Source: Populus alba
Taxonomy: Eukaryota > Streptophyta > Magnoliopsida > Malpighiales > Salicaceae
Assembly: GCF_005239225.2 (NCBI RefSeq)
Contig: NC_133287.1
Location: 13,931,493 to 13,995,492, forward strand
Reading direction: 5' to 3'
DNA: 64,000 bases
Part shown: in pieces, positions 21,966 to 34,720 of the stretch
Position numbering within the stretch: position 1 is the first letter of the stretch
Layout: the number at the start of each line of letters is the position of its first letter
The notes under the pieces: model-generated
Database searches by the model: none
The model's input: the letters and a program-made list of their open reading frames with translations, nothing else
Told to the model about the DNA's origin: nothing
Position numbers and translations under genes: made by a program

Positions 21966-24628
21966 AAACTTTAGCTCCACATCTCCTATGTAGATATTGG
22001 GGCGTATGAGTGAGAATAATACATTTAATAAAATAATAAGGATTGTACAATGCATAAGAGAAGTAAAAAAAGAAATGTACCCATTCTAAGTTGATAATGA
22101 AAAGTAACGATAATGCTCTTCTAGTTGTTTATTATCATGTTTAGATTATTTACAATTCTTGTATCCATGTTGTTTTGTAAAAAGTACATCACACAATCAA
22201 TGTGAATAGGAAAGCCTGTTCCATGGGTTCACTTATTTTGAAAAGTGCTATGTAATAGTATGTTTTAGGTGTTTTGTATTTGATAAGAACAAATGAACTA
22301 ATTGAATATTTGACATTCAACTCTTTTGTAAAAACTTGTATAAAAAATTATAATGAAATATGGATATGAAAGTACAATCTTGTAAATATGTTATGGTAGA
22401 TGTATACATGTGATATTTCCTTTTTGCTTTTTGAGAATGTTGTATTATGAAATCACATGAGTATTGCATTACACTAAAAGATGAACTTTGTTACGACAAA
22501 CCCCTAACATTGTTGCGAGAATGTGTATTGTCACTTTTATAGGATGTTGATTTACATTATCATATGTGAGTTGTGCCTTGCTAATGAGTAGAATACATTT
22601 ATAAATTCACATAATGATATTGTGAAAAGTAGCGAGAACCTAAAGACTTATAAAAAAAAAAAAATTTGCAATGGTTTTTTTTCTATGAAAAAGTTGGGTT
22701 GTTACAATAACTATGTTTTTTTTCTTCTAAAATTAAATCATTTGAATTCGTATGGATTTATATTTTTAATTGTTTTAAGTTTGTATAAAAAAAAATCATT
22801 TTGTTAATAAACAAAAGTCATAATGTCAAATAAAAAAAGGAAATGCATAAATAAAAGGACAAGATTTTGATTGAATAAATATATATTTTTTACTTTAGAA
22901 TTTAAATCATTTAAATTCTTTAAAATATTTTATTTTAATACATGTTAAATTAAATAAAAATAAACTTTGAGAATAACTCTCGGTTTTCTGTGGGAAAAAA
23001 AAGAAGGTTAGTTTTTGTCATTTTAATAGGGCATCCCACTTTAATCAATAACTATTGCTTTTATTTTTGTGAATTCTTCTAAAAACTTTTACATGTTAAT
23101 GATCAATTATTATTTTACAAATGTAATTATATCCAAAACATTTTGAAAATAATTTTTTACCCACGAAATGTTAACATGACTGCATTATGTATAGGACTAT
23201 TTTCCCCTCATTCAATAATTCGAGATTTCAAGATTAATGATTTATGTTTTATATATATATATATATATAAAACAAAATGTTTGTATAAGAAAAAAATCCA
23301 TCAATTGAAGTTTTTTTTTTATCTTATCTATGATACACCATTTGGCACTTTATATATAAAACAAAATGTTTGTATAAGAAAAAAAAATCCATCAATTGAA
23401 GTTTTTTTTTTATCTTATCTATGATACACCATTTGGCACTTTTATGATAAAACATGCAATTCAAACAACAAAAGGAAAACTTTAATTCATTAAAAACCTA
23501 AAAGATATTAAAAACTAATATTGAAAAGGCTCTAGGATTTCATTTAAATTATATTTATTGCAAAATTAAACAAATAGTATTTGAATGTTTAATATAACTT
23601 TTATCAGTGCATAATGCATGTGCGAAAAAGATAGTAATAGAAAAGATTGGTTTTATAGAGGGTTTCCTTCCTTTCCTGTGATGGACCATAGTGTTTGTTG
23701 TAACTGGGCTTCTGGCCGGTATAATCTATGGGTTTATTTCTAATAGAGTAGAAGGATTGATTAGAACAATAATACTTAAAAAAAAAAAAAAAAAACACTC
23801 TACAATTTCTTAGACGTTGGAAAGATGGAGGGAGAAAACTAAGAAGCAAACAATTAGTTTGTTCAATATTCCCCTAACATTATTCACACATTCATTAGAG
23901 ATGCATTTCCCTAACATTATTCAGACATTTATTGGATGTATGTTTAGTAATATGGTGAATAATTATTTTTAAAAGTATTTTTTTAAATAAAATTACATTA
24001 ATTTTTTTTTAACATCTAACGGATTAAAAAAATTGAAAATAATTATGATATTTGAAAGTAATTAGTGACATATTATTAATTTATTTTTTATATTTTTTTG
24101 AACAGGAAAACAGAAACAAAAATTAAAAAAAAAAATTCATAACATAATTAATAAAATATTGCTAAGTATTTTTAACACCATAAAATTTCTCTTGAAAGAA
24201 AAAAATTGATTTAATATGTTTTTTTAAGTAAAATTTAAAAAAGTACTGCAAATACTCTCGTGATCAAGGAGATAAGATTCCTTGATGTAACATTTCATGG
24301 CCAACATGCATACCCTTTATTTTGGAAAAAGCGTTCCCTTAAATGAAGCTTTTTACAGTCGATAATCACTGGAATGGCATGATCCTTCCATCGCTCTAGA
24401 ATGAAAAAGGGCGATCTTGTTGATTCTGGTCCGTGAAGATACCTTCAAAGGGTTTTTTTTTTTTTTTTTCCCCCATTAATATTGAAATATTTTCATTTTC
24501 ACAAGCAAAAAGAGCTTGTGTGATAAATCTTCTAATCAACTCTTGCAAAATACAAAGGATGCAAAGTGGAAAAAATGCAAAATTCCTTTTCCTTCTCTTA
24601 AGATATATATGCAGTGGGCATGCTATTA
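21966..24628. other. Intergenic DNA downstream of the DUF1666 gene
   Basis: No gene is recognised. A direct duplication of about 90 bp is at 23262-23441. An AT-rich MITE-like segment lies at about 23935-24245. Homopolymer runs and short unsupported frames fill the rest. The last few hundred bases before 24629 should contain the 3' UTR and poly(A) region of the minus-strand gene. Confidence 0.5.
23262..23441. repeat. Tandem duplication of about 90 bp
   Basis: Two nearly identical copies (23262-23350 and 23351-23441), starting 'tatatataaaacaaaatg' and ending 'caccatttggcactt', differ only by two extra A in a homopolymer. The near identity indicates a recent event. Confidence 0.9.
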
Positions 24629-27600
24629 TCAACATGGAAAAAGCAAAAATGAATGTTCTACATGGATCTTCCGGTTAATAAAATTTATCTTGCTCAATTT
24701 ATTGTGACACCACAGTAGCTGATCCGTGGTTACTTTGGACATGTTCAGAACCCTTGATACTAAATTTATATCCACTTGAGAGAAGAAGCAAAGAACTTGA
24801 TCAGAATTGTCCCCTTGATGTTTTTGGAACTTCTTCAATATGCAGTTTCCACTCCTCCAAATGTCTTTAAGCCTTTTCTCCTTCTGTTTTCCCGTTGAGA
24901 TATCAAAAATTAGTAAACAAGATTACATGGTTAGTACCTAAAGCAATAGATGGCGAAAAATTATGAAGCTAACCTTTTGAAGACTTGTTCGAACTTCTGT
25001 CAATAGCTCTAGTTCAGTGGGATCTTGGGGTTCTATTTGAGTTCCCTTGCGACCCTTTGATATCACATTGTCTGCATCTTTATCAGATCGAACAAATTGC
25101 CAAAAAATTCTTATTGATTCTTCCATGATCTCTACTAGCATATCACTTGTAATTGAATCACCATCTTTCCCTTTTCCTCTTGCCTTTTTATCCTTCATAT
25201 TGTCCTCTGCAAAACAATTAAGCTTTTCTTCTTTTAATTGGTATGCAAAAAAGGCCAGACTGGATAGCTTTTAATGCTGCTTTCATTCTTTTTGCCTAAC
25301 AAATCAAGAAATGAGCTGGTTTATCGATTGTTATTTGGAGTCCCATCTAGCTTAATGTGTTATTCATTGGTATAGTCAGTTGAGGGCATAAAACAACCAT
25401 AGAGTACGTCACTATCAATGGATATGCACACTCATGATAGTTCAATAGCTCACCTCTTATTACTGGAACTTGAAGGAGATTACGCAGCACACATCGATTC
25501 TTGATGTAATTTTGTACCCTTGGACCTTCAAAAGGTTCATTCTCTATAAACCTTTGCAACAGCACTTGAAACTGTTGAAATTCACCAGCGACTTCATTGT
25601 AGAGCCGCATCCCATAAGGGTCAGAATCCCATAGTTCTAGGGCTTTTTCATACTGCCAATGAAGGATTTCCCATGAGAGGCACAGTTGCCCAACATACAC
25701 CACTTCCAAATCGTTATGCAATTCCCTAATAAAGTTCATCATCGGGTCAGAACTGGACTTTTTGCGCTTGCTTAGCAGGAATTTCTGCGAAAGAAGGGAT
25801 GTCAACGCTGGAGCTGAAGCTTCACGCCTTGTAATCGATTTAAGTGGGTCCTTCGATTGAAGAAAGCCTAGAGATTGTGATGAAGCACGAGGAACAAGGC
25901 ACTTATGAAACTTGAAATGTAATAAAGCAGGAGATGTAAGTGACCACTTGTGCATATAATACATAGATCATACATATAATTATAGGTTAAAGGTCATTTT
26001 AAATAATGCACGTTTCTTTTCCAATTCCACTATTAGAAGAAGATTGTTTGCAAAAGAAATCAAGCTTAGAAAATAGATTACGTGGAGCATTGAAGTCAGT
26101 GCAAGATTATTTGAAATGTAGCAGAGAATTGAGATTTAGGTAAAGCCATTCTAGTGAATGAAAGATAAAGGTTGGTAGAATGACATTAAAGAATAGCCAT
26201 CCGCATCTTCAACTAGCTATAAAATGAGGTGGCCCCAAATGCATAAATATAGGTTTATCTTTCAACTCTGATGGATAAATAGCTTTAAAGGAGGAAAGCA
26301 ACAGAAGCATTCTTGACGGTGTACGAGAATGGAACTCGTAGAAGGATTTTACTAGCCATGTTAACATCAGATATCATGTTGTGTATGCATGTGTGGGTAG
26401 TGGAAAAGGTCGACACAATTCGGTTCAACCTCCTAGTTTTGTGTAATTACTACTCTAAATGCCTATGATATGAGCAGGAACCAAACAAACTAGATTTAGT
26501 GGGTCCTTGTAGTTGCCCCTAACTTCTAAAAGACTGCAAAGGTAGGTTGTGCTATTGATAACACTGATTAAAAGAACTTAATTAGCAGGTTAATACTGAT
26601 GGTATCAATAGCAAAAAAATTCGAATGCTTCTTTTTAGTTGCAAAAGAACTGGAAAGGAAAAGATAAAACATCTGCAGAAAGAAAAGTTGAATGAAGAAA
26701 AGGCTAGTGACATGTAACTTACTCATTGCATACATCTTCTGGTAATTCAAGATATCGAATTTCCGCATTCTTTCTCTGTAACTCTTGTAGAACTTGTGAA
26801 GCTCACCCATTCTATCTTCATGCTGGAACTTCTCATCAATTTTCCATGGCTTCAAATCTTCCATTATTTTCGGTGATTCGTCTTCTTCTAAAATTGTTGG
26901 CAGACCTGTAGCTCTGACCTTTTTCAGTTCCATTTTGAGCTGTTCTATCAAATCTTGATGCTCCCATAAGGTTTCCAAGCCATTAGAATCCTCGGAATCG
27001 GCAGCCGAAGAATTCTGAGAATTGGACTTTGGCATATCTAAAATATCCTTGGCTTCATTTTCTTTGCAGCCATGTTCCTTTTTACTGGAATTGTTGTTGT
27101 CTTCAAAATCTTTGTCAGACAGCATTTCTGTGTCTTCTTCTACTTTAGCTGGTTTCTGCACAGCCTCTTCTTTCTTTTCAAGCTCTTCCACTATGTTACT
27201 ATCTTCCTCATCAAAATCATCAGCCTCGTAACCGGCGTTCAAATTCTTCAAATCTAAATACTTTAACTCCAAATTTTCGTCAGTTGATTCTTCCGTCTTC
27301 CCATCAATTTCCTTCAAAATATCAAGTCCAGATACATCTTCAAAATCTTTATCTGACAAGAACCCATCGCTGGTTGAAGCTACACAACGACTCATAAACT
27401 CATGGCTTGAAACAATAGAATCTGAAAGAATAAAGCCCTTCTCTGTTAGAAACGGAGCATCATCATCTCTCGAAACATCATATTCATCACGCACACTATC
27501 TGCAGAAATCTCTTTTATTTCTTCACGAACAGATTCTGCTTCTGATTCTTTTTCTGCAAAGTCCTTATCAGATAAAACCCCATCCTCCATAATCTTTTTA

Positions 27601-28192
27601 TTGGCAAACAATTCACCATTAGAACCCGCATATAACTCTTTCACGGTAAGACTAACAACCTCCGGCTCCTCCAAGTAATGACTGGAATCCTTCTCTGACA
27701 AGAACTCATACTTGTTAGTGCTTGTAGGAGGTACCGAACTCAAGAGAACAGGCTCATCTTCCTCTCTATAAGTTTGAAACTGAAATTTGAAGAAGAACTT
27801 CGGTGTTTCTTTTTCTTCTAATTCATCAATTTCTTTCGTCTCCATAAATTCAGAAACTCCAACTTCTGTTTCCTTGGCTTCTTTTTGACTTGGCCTTTCC
27901 TTTTCTTCTAACTCATTCATTTCTTTTGCTCCCTTAAATTCAGAAACTTCAACTTCTGGTTCCTTGGCCTCCAAACTTTTATCGCTCTTCACTCTGAAAA
28001 AAAGGAATTTAAATTAATAGACGCAAAATTAGAGTACTTCTAACAAGGTAACTAAAGAAAGAAAACTGAGTACCTGAACATGGTTCTATCGAAGAAACCA
28101 AACAGAGAAAGGAACAGATTGGAGACAGAAAGCCAGAAAGAGGCTGCAAAAGGAAGTAATTTCTTATAAAGAAACGCATTAACAGAACCCAT
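24629..28192 (-). CDS. DUF1666 family protein, five exons
   Basis: Exons on the minus strand by reading frame and GT-AG sites: 28192-28074, 27993-26723, 25867-25454, 25206-24974 and 24883-24629. The phases join without a shift to 764 codons including TGA (763 aa). The start MGSVNAFLYKKLLPFAASFW is hydrophobic (residues about 5-34), suggesting a membrane-associated or targeting N-terminus. Residues about 48-107 hold a tandem 30-residue duplication (EAKEPEVEVSEF / EAKETEVGVSEF). An acidic low-complexity region has repeated LSDKDF motifs near residues 180, 250 and 330 and a related FLSEKD near 138. The conserved DUF1666 region begins near residue 380 (LETLWEHQDLIEQLKMELKK, YRERMRKFDILNYQKMYAM) and continues through VYVGQLCLSWEILHWQYEKA, FQQFQVLLQRFIENEPFEGP and FWQFVRSDKD to the C-terminus. 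The molecular function of this plant family is not known to me. The gene appears intact and is the best-supported complete multi-exon gene in the window. Confidence 0.9.
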
Positions 28193-28651
28193 ATTCAGCA
28201 ATCAGAATTGAGAGGTGGGCAAAATTTTATTTTAGGAACCCGTCAATATAACTCTATTAATCTGTCTTCTTTTTTTTTTTTTTTTTTTCATCCTGAAGCA
28301 AAAACAGAGGAGTCCTTGAAGCACTGATTTCTAGTTTGAATTCTTGAAAAAAGAATGGACTTTTCACCTATAGAAAATAGAAAAGCAAGAATTTTTGCAT
28401 GGTAAAATTTAGAGAAGTTGAAGTCTGACCTAATAAGAAGGGATTGTTTAGCTGAGAGGAGAGGGTTGAGGGAAGAAAAGAACATGTCAGCAACTAGGGT
28501 TTTGGAGCTAATCTTTGGTTGCTTAGAGCCTTGGAATCCTCAAGACCGTTATTTGATTTAGATTTTTAGAGAAGAACTCTTCTGTTGAAGGGTCCTTGTT
28601 TTATCTTTCTATTATTTCCTGAACAGAGGTCTCTCTCTTCTTAACTCTAAG

Positions 28652-28683
<32 letters not shown>

Positions 28684-29949
28684 TGGGTTAAATTGAAAGT
28701 ACACGCTTTGTGACAGGTTTTAGAGTGGGAAAAACATACCAAACTCAAATATGGAATGGGAATGGGATGCGCAGTGGGCACTTAGACCGGTAAGAAATAA
28801 ATCGCATATGGCTTGGAAGTTGTGACAAGAATTAGATGGTGAAAACCAAAACAAGGGAAGTTAGGCCAACACCAAAAGAAAGCAACGAAGTTCTCAAGAT
28901 ATCAATTAAGCTTTTACATGTTTTGTTTTGTTTTCCTTTCTGGGGTTTAGAAAGTCTCGGAGAGTCCATTATTAGGTCAAAGAAGAAGGGGAAATTAGGA
29001 GTATAATGTTTTCTTTTATATAATAAGAAATATGTATGGTCCGAAATTTTCTTTAGAGTAAAAGTAGATTTCTTGGAGATATTGGATTCGTACAAGATCA
29101 ACCAATAGACATGTGTTATCCCTTTCGTACGTTAAAATTTCAGTTGGAATCCCATGCATATAATATATCGCACAAAGAAGAACGGGCTTTATACAGACAT
29201 CTAAGAGAAAAATGAATAATTAATTTAGATTAGGCATAGCGATTCCTTAAAAGAAAAGGATCTATCTACAATTCTATAAATTCGAAAATCTGTTAAGAAA
29301 TCCATACCAATTTTTTTTAACATAATTTCGTTCTTAGCTATAAATTTATTAAAAACAAAGAGTTATGTGCATATAATCAGGGGCGGAACAAGAACAAAAT
29401 ATTAGGGGGGGCCAAATTAAAAACCTTTAATTACTTTTATTAAAATCATAAATATTTACAAGGGAGAGGCTGGAAAAAAACATTTCCTTGCTTTTATTAA
29501 AATAAAAAATATTTACAAGGATTATATGCCTTTCTTTTATTTTATATATGAATTTAAATATTAGGTTATTACTAAGAAAATTTTATAAATTCTTCTTAAT
29601 ATATCATATCGATGTAGAATGTTTTTTAAAATTGCAGAGGATATGATTTAATTTAATTTGATTGATATATAAACTTTCTTATAATACTTTTTATCATCAA
29701 ATTAATAAAACTAAACAAAATATACATTCAGTTATAACTTGAAAATTTTGAAATATATAATTAGTAAATTCAATAACAACAAGTTTTTACCTTATTTTTC
29801 TATCACCAAAGATCAACTCTACTTCCTTCCCCCACTTCAAATATATCTCACGATTAATTTTGCTCTAAAAAATTGAAATCTTCATCTTAATATTTCTTAA
29901 TTTTTTATTCAAACCATCACAAAATCATCCTTCCTATTTGCTCTTTTAT
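28193..29949. other. 5' flank of the DUF1666 gene and intergenic DNA
   Basis: The first several hundred bases upstream of 28192 should hold the promoter and 5' UTR; no convincing TATA box was picked. A (GA)n run lies at 28652-28677. From about 29379 the phrase 'aggggcggaacaagaac' looks like an old repeat terminus, but no partner end was found. No other gene is recognisable. Confidence 0.45.
28652..28677. repeat. (GA)n microsatellite upstream of the DUF1666 gene
   Basis: Thirteen GA/AG dinucleotides in a row, about 460 bases upstream of the start codon and within the likely promoter or 5' UTR. On the coding strand it is a CT repeat, a frequent feature of plant promoters. Confidence 0.85.
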
Positions 29950-30861
29950 AGAGGAAATAATCATGTGGTCAAACTCTCCCATGTTTATGGGTTCTAGGTT
30001 GTTGAATCATAACAATATGTTCATGATCACAATCATTAGTTTCTTTACCTGTGTACGAAACCCACCACCACGATTAAGATCATTCTTGGCTTCATCTGCA
30101 AAGTTTCCAGCAACACTCTCCTCCTTCCTAGCTTCTCTACCTCTTTTACTACGCCCCCATCAAACATAGTCTCTAATTTTTTAATCCTAGTCATCAACTC
30201 ACCAAACATAAATTTCATCTATTGTTGTATTCTTGAAAACCCATCTTCTGGGATTTCACCATTCTTCTATGGCACACTATTAGAAGATATTATTTTTTTT
30301 AAACATGCACGAAAATCATTAGTAATAAAAAAATAAATCCTCAAACTCGTGTTTCACATAAATTTATAGGTTTTTCACTCGAATATGCTCTCTATGCCTT
30401 TTTCCACTCAAATTGCCTTTCTCTAGTTCTTGAAATCACTTAGCAATAATTCAAAAAAAGCAACCAACTATGCAATGAATTTATAAATTTGATATAGACT
30501 CAAGAAGCAAGAAATTATGAAACCAACAAAACAAAACTCGATGCCAATTTCACGAATAACAATGCAAATTTATACGAATAATATGACAATTTGAAGACAC
30601 GAAATAAAAAAAAAATTCAGAAAAGAGCTAAACAATTATAAATTATCAAGAACTAAGGATTTAATTCAAAAAAAATTTCAAAAACTCAAGAAATCAACTA
30701 AACTACCCAAATTTTCAAGAAACACAATCAAGACTACAAAAAGTTCACAAATCAAGACAAACCAATTACTATTCAGCCAAAACTAAAAAAAAGTGATTTT
30801 TTCCTCTTTTTTTTGTGTGGCGGCAATCAAGATTTCAAGTTCAAGCCTCTTTTATATATAT
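29950..30861 (-). pseudogene. Ty3/gypsy gag N-terminus and leader remnant, minus strand
   Basis: This stretch is a diverged copy of 51960-52800, matching phrases such as 'ccaccacgattaagatcatt', 'cttttactacgcccc', 'tcaatcctagtcatcaactc' and 'aaacataaatttcat'. There the same DNA encodes the Gag N-terminus on the minus strand (SRIQKQMKFMFSELMTRIEK). The frame is not maintained here. The remnant continues at 32484 on the other side of an inserted solo LTR. Confidence 0.7.
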
Positions 30862-30866
30862 ATAGT

Positions 30867-32483
30867 TGATTAGTACTTAAAAGTGCATTTTTATCAAGGT
30901 TTTATATCATTATTTTGCACTTGAAGTATCAATAACTCCTTAACTAAAGCATGTTTTATAATTACATACCTAATAATATAAGATACCTTTAATTTATGGT
31001 AAATGTTCATCTTAAATGCAGGCCTATCACATAAATAAAATGATTGATTGATGAGTTTAAGTATTGAAATTAAAGAGACAAAGAGAGGGCCAAACTTAGA
31101 AAAGAGATGTGGGTGCAGTCCAAACTGGAATACTGTTCGGTAATTGGGTCATATCTTGAGTTTTAGATATCCAAATGACATTAATTTTTTGGACAGATTC
31201 ATTAAGACATAGGCCTACAACTTTTATGTGGAATCCAAGATTTAAAAAGGTCATTTTCAAGTCCAAATTATAGCAATAATGGAGAAGTTTGAATATGTCC
31301 TACAGCCCAAACACTGTTTAGTGTTTAATGTATATCTCGAGCTCTAAAAGTCCAAATGACCTAAATGTTTTTTTCTAGAAAGATAAGACAATTTACTATA
31401 ACTTTCATGAGTACAGGTGGTTCCAGTTCTGATGCTAGCAATGATGTTTTATTCAAACAAGAAGATAATAATTTTAACCAAGTCAAGAGTTGGCTACCCA
31501 CTCAACAATTAGTCATCAAATCAATAGTTATAAATTTTGGCTTATAAAAAAAAGCATTTGCCATGAATTTAGGGGCTTGGTTGTTCAGATCAAGAACTTG
31601 CTTTTGGTCTCTCTCTTTATATTTTTGTAATTCTTAAGTTTAGCTTTCATGAATATCTTGTTTATACTTTTCATTTCATTTCCTTTACTTAGTTAACTTG
31701 TATCTTATTTATGTTCTTATTTTATTTATTTATGTTTCTCATCTTCATTATGTTTAGCTAAGTTTATTATGTCAAGGTGAAAATGTTACACTAATGGTGT
31801 AAGAATAAGTATAGTGTAAACTCAACATGGACCTTAATATTTAATATTAACATATCTTATCTTTTTATCTTACTAATTCTTAATACCTTGCTTCTTAAAT
31901 GGTTAATCCAGATTTATGTTGTATAACACTTGGTACAACAAATGCTTGGCACTCTCATAGCACAGACGTAGGTAACCGTATGGTATTACCTACGTCTGTG
32001 CTATGAAAGGAACTTGACTTGTTGTTAACATAAGTTAGCATAATGAATTCTTGACAATATTTAAAAATTTGGTGTTACTTAAATAAGATAATTAATATGA
32101 TCATGTTAACAATTTATAATGAGCTATTAATGACAAATCATCTAATTGGAACTTCCTTTGTGTGTGGTTTTCCAGTTGAATAATAAGAGTTTATACTATA
32201 CTTGTTTGAAATACCATTAGTGGATCCTCTAACCTTGACATTTGTTTTTATCATTGTTTAATCCTTACATTAATCTTTAATCTCAAAATTCTCATCAACT
32301 TATTCTTCTTCTTTATTATTACTATTACTATTACTATTATTCTTATTATTGTTGTTGTTGTTGTATTATTGTTAATTATAATTTATACAATTAATCTCTA
32401 TGTGGTTCGACCCCGGTCTTGTCAGGTTATTTTTTATTTTGACACTCCTGCACTTGGGAGACATCAATCTTTTGGTTGTGTCA
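30867..32483 (+). mobile_element. Solo Athila-like LTR with ATAGT target duplication
   Basis: The 1,617-bp LTR starts TGATTAGTACTTAAAAGTG and ends TTTTGGTTGTGTCA, with TG...CA termini. It is flanked by a perfect 5-bp direct repeat ATAGT (30862-30866 and 32484-32488). It is the same family as 58452-60222. No internal Athila sequence is attached on either side, so it is a solo LTR left by recombination between the two LTRs of a full element. It sits in the leader of an older minus-strand gypsy remnant. Confidence 0.93.
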
Positions 32484-32578
32484 ATAGTGGTGGCCAAATC
32501 TATCAAGAATCAAACAAGAAACAATAAAGACACAAATTGAAGGATATAACATGTGATTATATCAGCTCTGATACCAAC
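32484..32578 (-). mobile_element. Gypsy leader with initiator-Met tRNA primer binding site
   Basis: This is the continuation of the interrupted remnant. At 32565-32576 the minus strand reads TGGTATCAGAGC, the standard plant primer binding site complementary to initiator methionine tRNA. It lies two bases inside the LTR that begins at 32579. Confidence 0.8.
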
Positions 32579-33323
32579 TAATGCAAACCCTAGCAGAATT
32601 TAATAGAATTCGCGACCCGAAGATCAATCTAATCCAAGTTTGTTGAGATTTAAATGAGTTTATCACAATGAAATACTTGCTCCAAGGCATCAAGACTATA
32701 AACCAATTCGATCATAACGCCTACACATGGAGACGAGCAAAAAAAGTATAAATTCACAACAAAGAATTGTCAATTCTTTAAAGAGTTAAAATTTCAATCA
32801 AAAACCAAGATTGAGCAACCAAAAAGTCGGCTACAATGCTGAAATTATCATCAAAAGTCTCCCTTGAAATTATTTGTAAAGAGCATTTAAACTCTAAGCC
32901 AAAACCCTAGTTTTCCTAATTGATCTCACATAAGCCCAATTTAAATAATAATCAACCCAAACTAAAACAAGTCCAAAATAATTAAAATAAACAAGTTTAA
33001 AACCCAAACAAAATTTCTCCTCTAAAAATAAATAAAGTTTGATAGCCCAACTAATTAAATAAGACAAGTTCGTTGTTTCCACATTTTGTTTGGCAGCAAT
33101 AAAGCCTAACTTAAAATGAATGGTTCTCTCTCGTCTTAATGAATTAGAATGCGTACAATATATCGTTGGAAATGTATGGAAGTATAGTTTTCATCCCAAC
33201 TAGAATCATACCAACATTTAATCTATAGCTCCATTTATGAACAAAAGAGTAACAAAAGGTCAAACTGTCTGAATCTAGTCTTCTTCTCTTAATCCTTGAG
33301 TAATGGTCTTAGTTCCACCAACA
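32579..33323 (-). mobile_element. Gypsy LTR, minus strand (copy 1)
   Basis: The 745-bp LTR is homologous to 53038-53790. On the minus strand it begins TGTTGGTGGAACTAAGACC at 33323 and ends at the primer binding site side with '...gtttgcatta', where a TCA end has decayed to TTA. Sequence resembling the polyprotein C-terminus lies directly to its right, and primer binding site plus gag lie to its left. Confidence 0.75.
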
Positions 33324-33520
33324 AGCCCCTTTTAAACAAGAATTAGATTAATCAAGGCTTGATTTTTATTATTACAAATCCTTTTAAAGTCCACTTTAGC
33401 CCATGTATTTTGAAGAAGTCTATTGAAAACTTCTTTGAACTTCTTAACCCTAACCTTAGTAACTAAACCAGCTGGAACCTCCAATAGATCATTTGATGAT
33501 TGGATCGCATCACACATGGA
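33324..33520 (-). pseudogene. Gypsy polyprotein C-terminal end remnant
   Basis: The minus strand encodes DLLEVPAGLVTKVRVKKFKE followed by VFNRLLQNTWAKVDFKR. This matches the tail found at 49135-49417 (PLEMPVGPIIKLRAKRFKE) and at 53791-53960. It is the end of a polyprotein upstream, in element sense, of the LTR at 32579-33323. No further pol sequence is seen to the right. Confidence 0.7.
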
Positions 33521-34018
33521 AACAAATAAGTGTATAGTTGTTGAAATTAACTAAGGAATCCTCCCATAAATCTAATCATTACTTGTTGAAGTTGTAGCCT
33601 TCTTGAAATTCACAATGGTCGAAATACTTGGAATAAGCCCAATGAATGTATATTTGATATTGTTTTCCATTAATATTGTAATTGGCCTATTTCTAATGGA
33701 TCTTTTCTAATGGCCTAAGCTTTAAGGATTATTTTCTAATAGATAAGTTACTAAGTGAGGACTAAACATTTAAGATATTTTAGCCACGATATTTCTAAGT
33801 TCTTTTCCATTCTCAACTATTTGAGGATCACTACTAATTAACTCATTAGTTCTCTTAGTAGTCTTTTCTTCATATGTTTTTTTATAACATAAATATTTTT
33901 AAAAATGAAACATTCCTATATTTAATTATTGTATTGACACAAATATCATAAATATTTAACTTATGCATAAGAAATTGATGACTGACATTATCTTTATCAT
34001 ATCCTATGATTATGTAAT

Positions 34019-34086
<68 letters not shown>

Positions 34087-34239
34087 GAACAATAACTTTA
34101 TATAGACACCCTACATTTTCATGTATTTATATGATGGCCTTCTCACCTTTCATAACTCATATGATGCCTCATCCAATTTTTCATGGAGTATTTTATTTAA
34201 AATATAATTTCCAAATAAAATATCCTTCTTTATAAAGTT
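33521..34239. other. Intergenic DNA with (AT)n microsatellite
   Basis: A pure (AT)n run of about 31 units lies at 34021-34083. The reading frame over it is a repeat artefact. No other feature is recognised. Confidence 0.7.
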
Positions 34240-34720
34240 TTAATGTAATCCTAAACTTGTTAATATACCATTTATCATTTCTTTCAAAGTCCAGTTCTTG
34301 TATTTAACAATATCATTTTGTTACAATGACTAAGGGGTCATGGTTTGATGGATAACGCTAAGCTTGAAACAAAATTCATCAAAAAATGAATCAATTTCAA
34401 CTCACTTTTGTAATATCTAAACACTTTTAGGTCTCACCTTTGTTTCTTAGCAAATAGAAGTAACAATATCTTGTACAATCATTAATAAAAAATAATAAAA
34501 TTTATTTTTACCATCTCTCTTTTGCACAATATTTAAATCATATGTAATAGTGTTAATTAAATCTAGAGGCTTATTTCTTTTGTCTATGGAATAGGAAGAT
34601 GCCTTATTCAATTGGGATTCTACACAAATTTCAAACTTATGATTTTGATCAATATGAAATTTCAAAAGCAAATGCAAGTTGCTAATTATAAACCCTATGT
34701 TAAATAGTATAATTCCCAAC
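34240..34720 (-). pseudogene. Ty1/copia integrase remnant, minus strand
   Basis: Translated on the minus strand, 34719-34447 gives a decayed copia integrase with a recognisable layout: FEICVESQLNKASSYSIDKR, then PLDLINTITYDLNIVQKRDG and a run in place of YFITFIDD. Continuing leftward through stops, 34440-34240 resembles the segment FCxxxGIIHQTxxPxxPQQN of copia integrases, with SELKLIHFLMNFVSSLALSI and NTRTGL. No LTR or reverse transcriptase was found, so it is an isolated old fragment. Confidence 0.6.

Noticed and set aside
29379..29420. 'aggggcggaacaag' as the terminus of a hAT-type MITE
   Set aside because: It resembles a common plant repeat start, but no matching inverted end or target duplication was found nearby.
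33963..34235. 90-codon frame with Ile-Tyr repeats
   Set aside because: Product of the (AT)n microsatellite.
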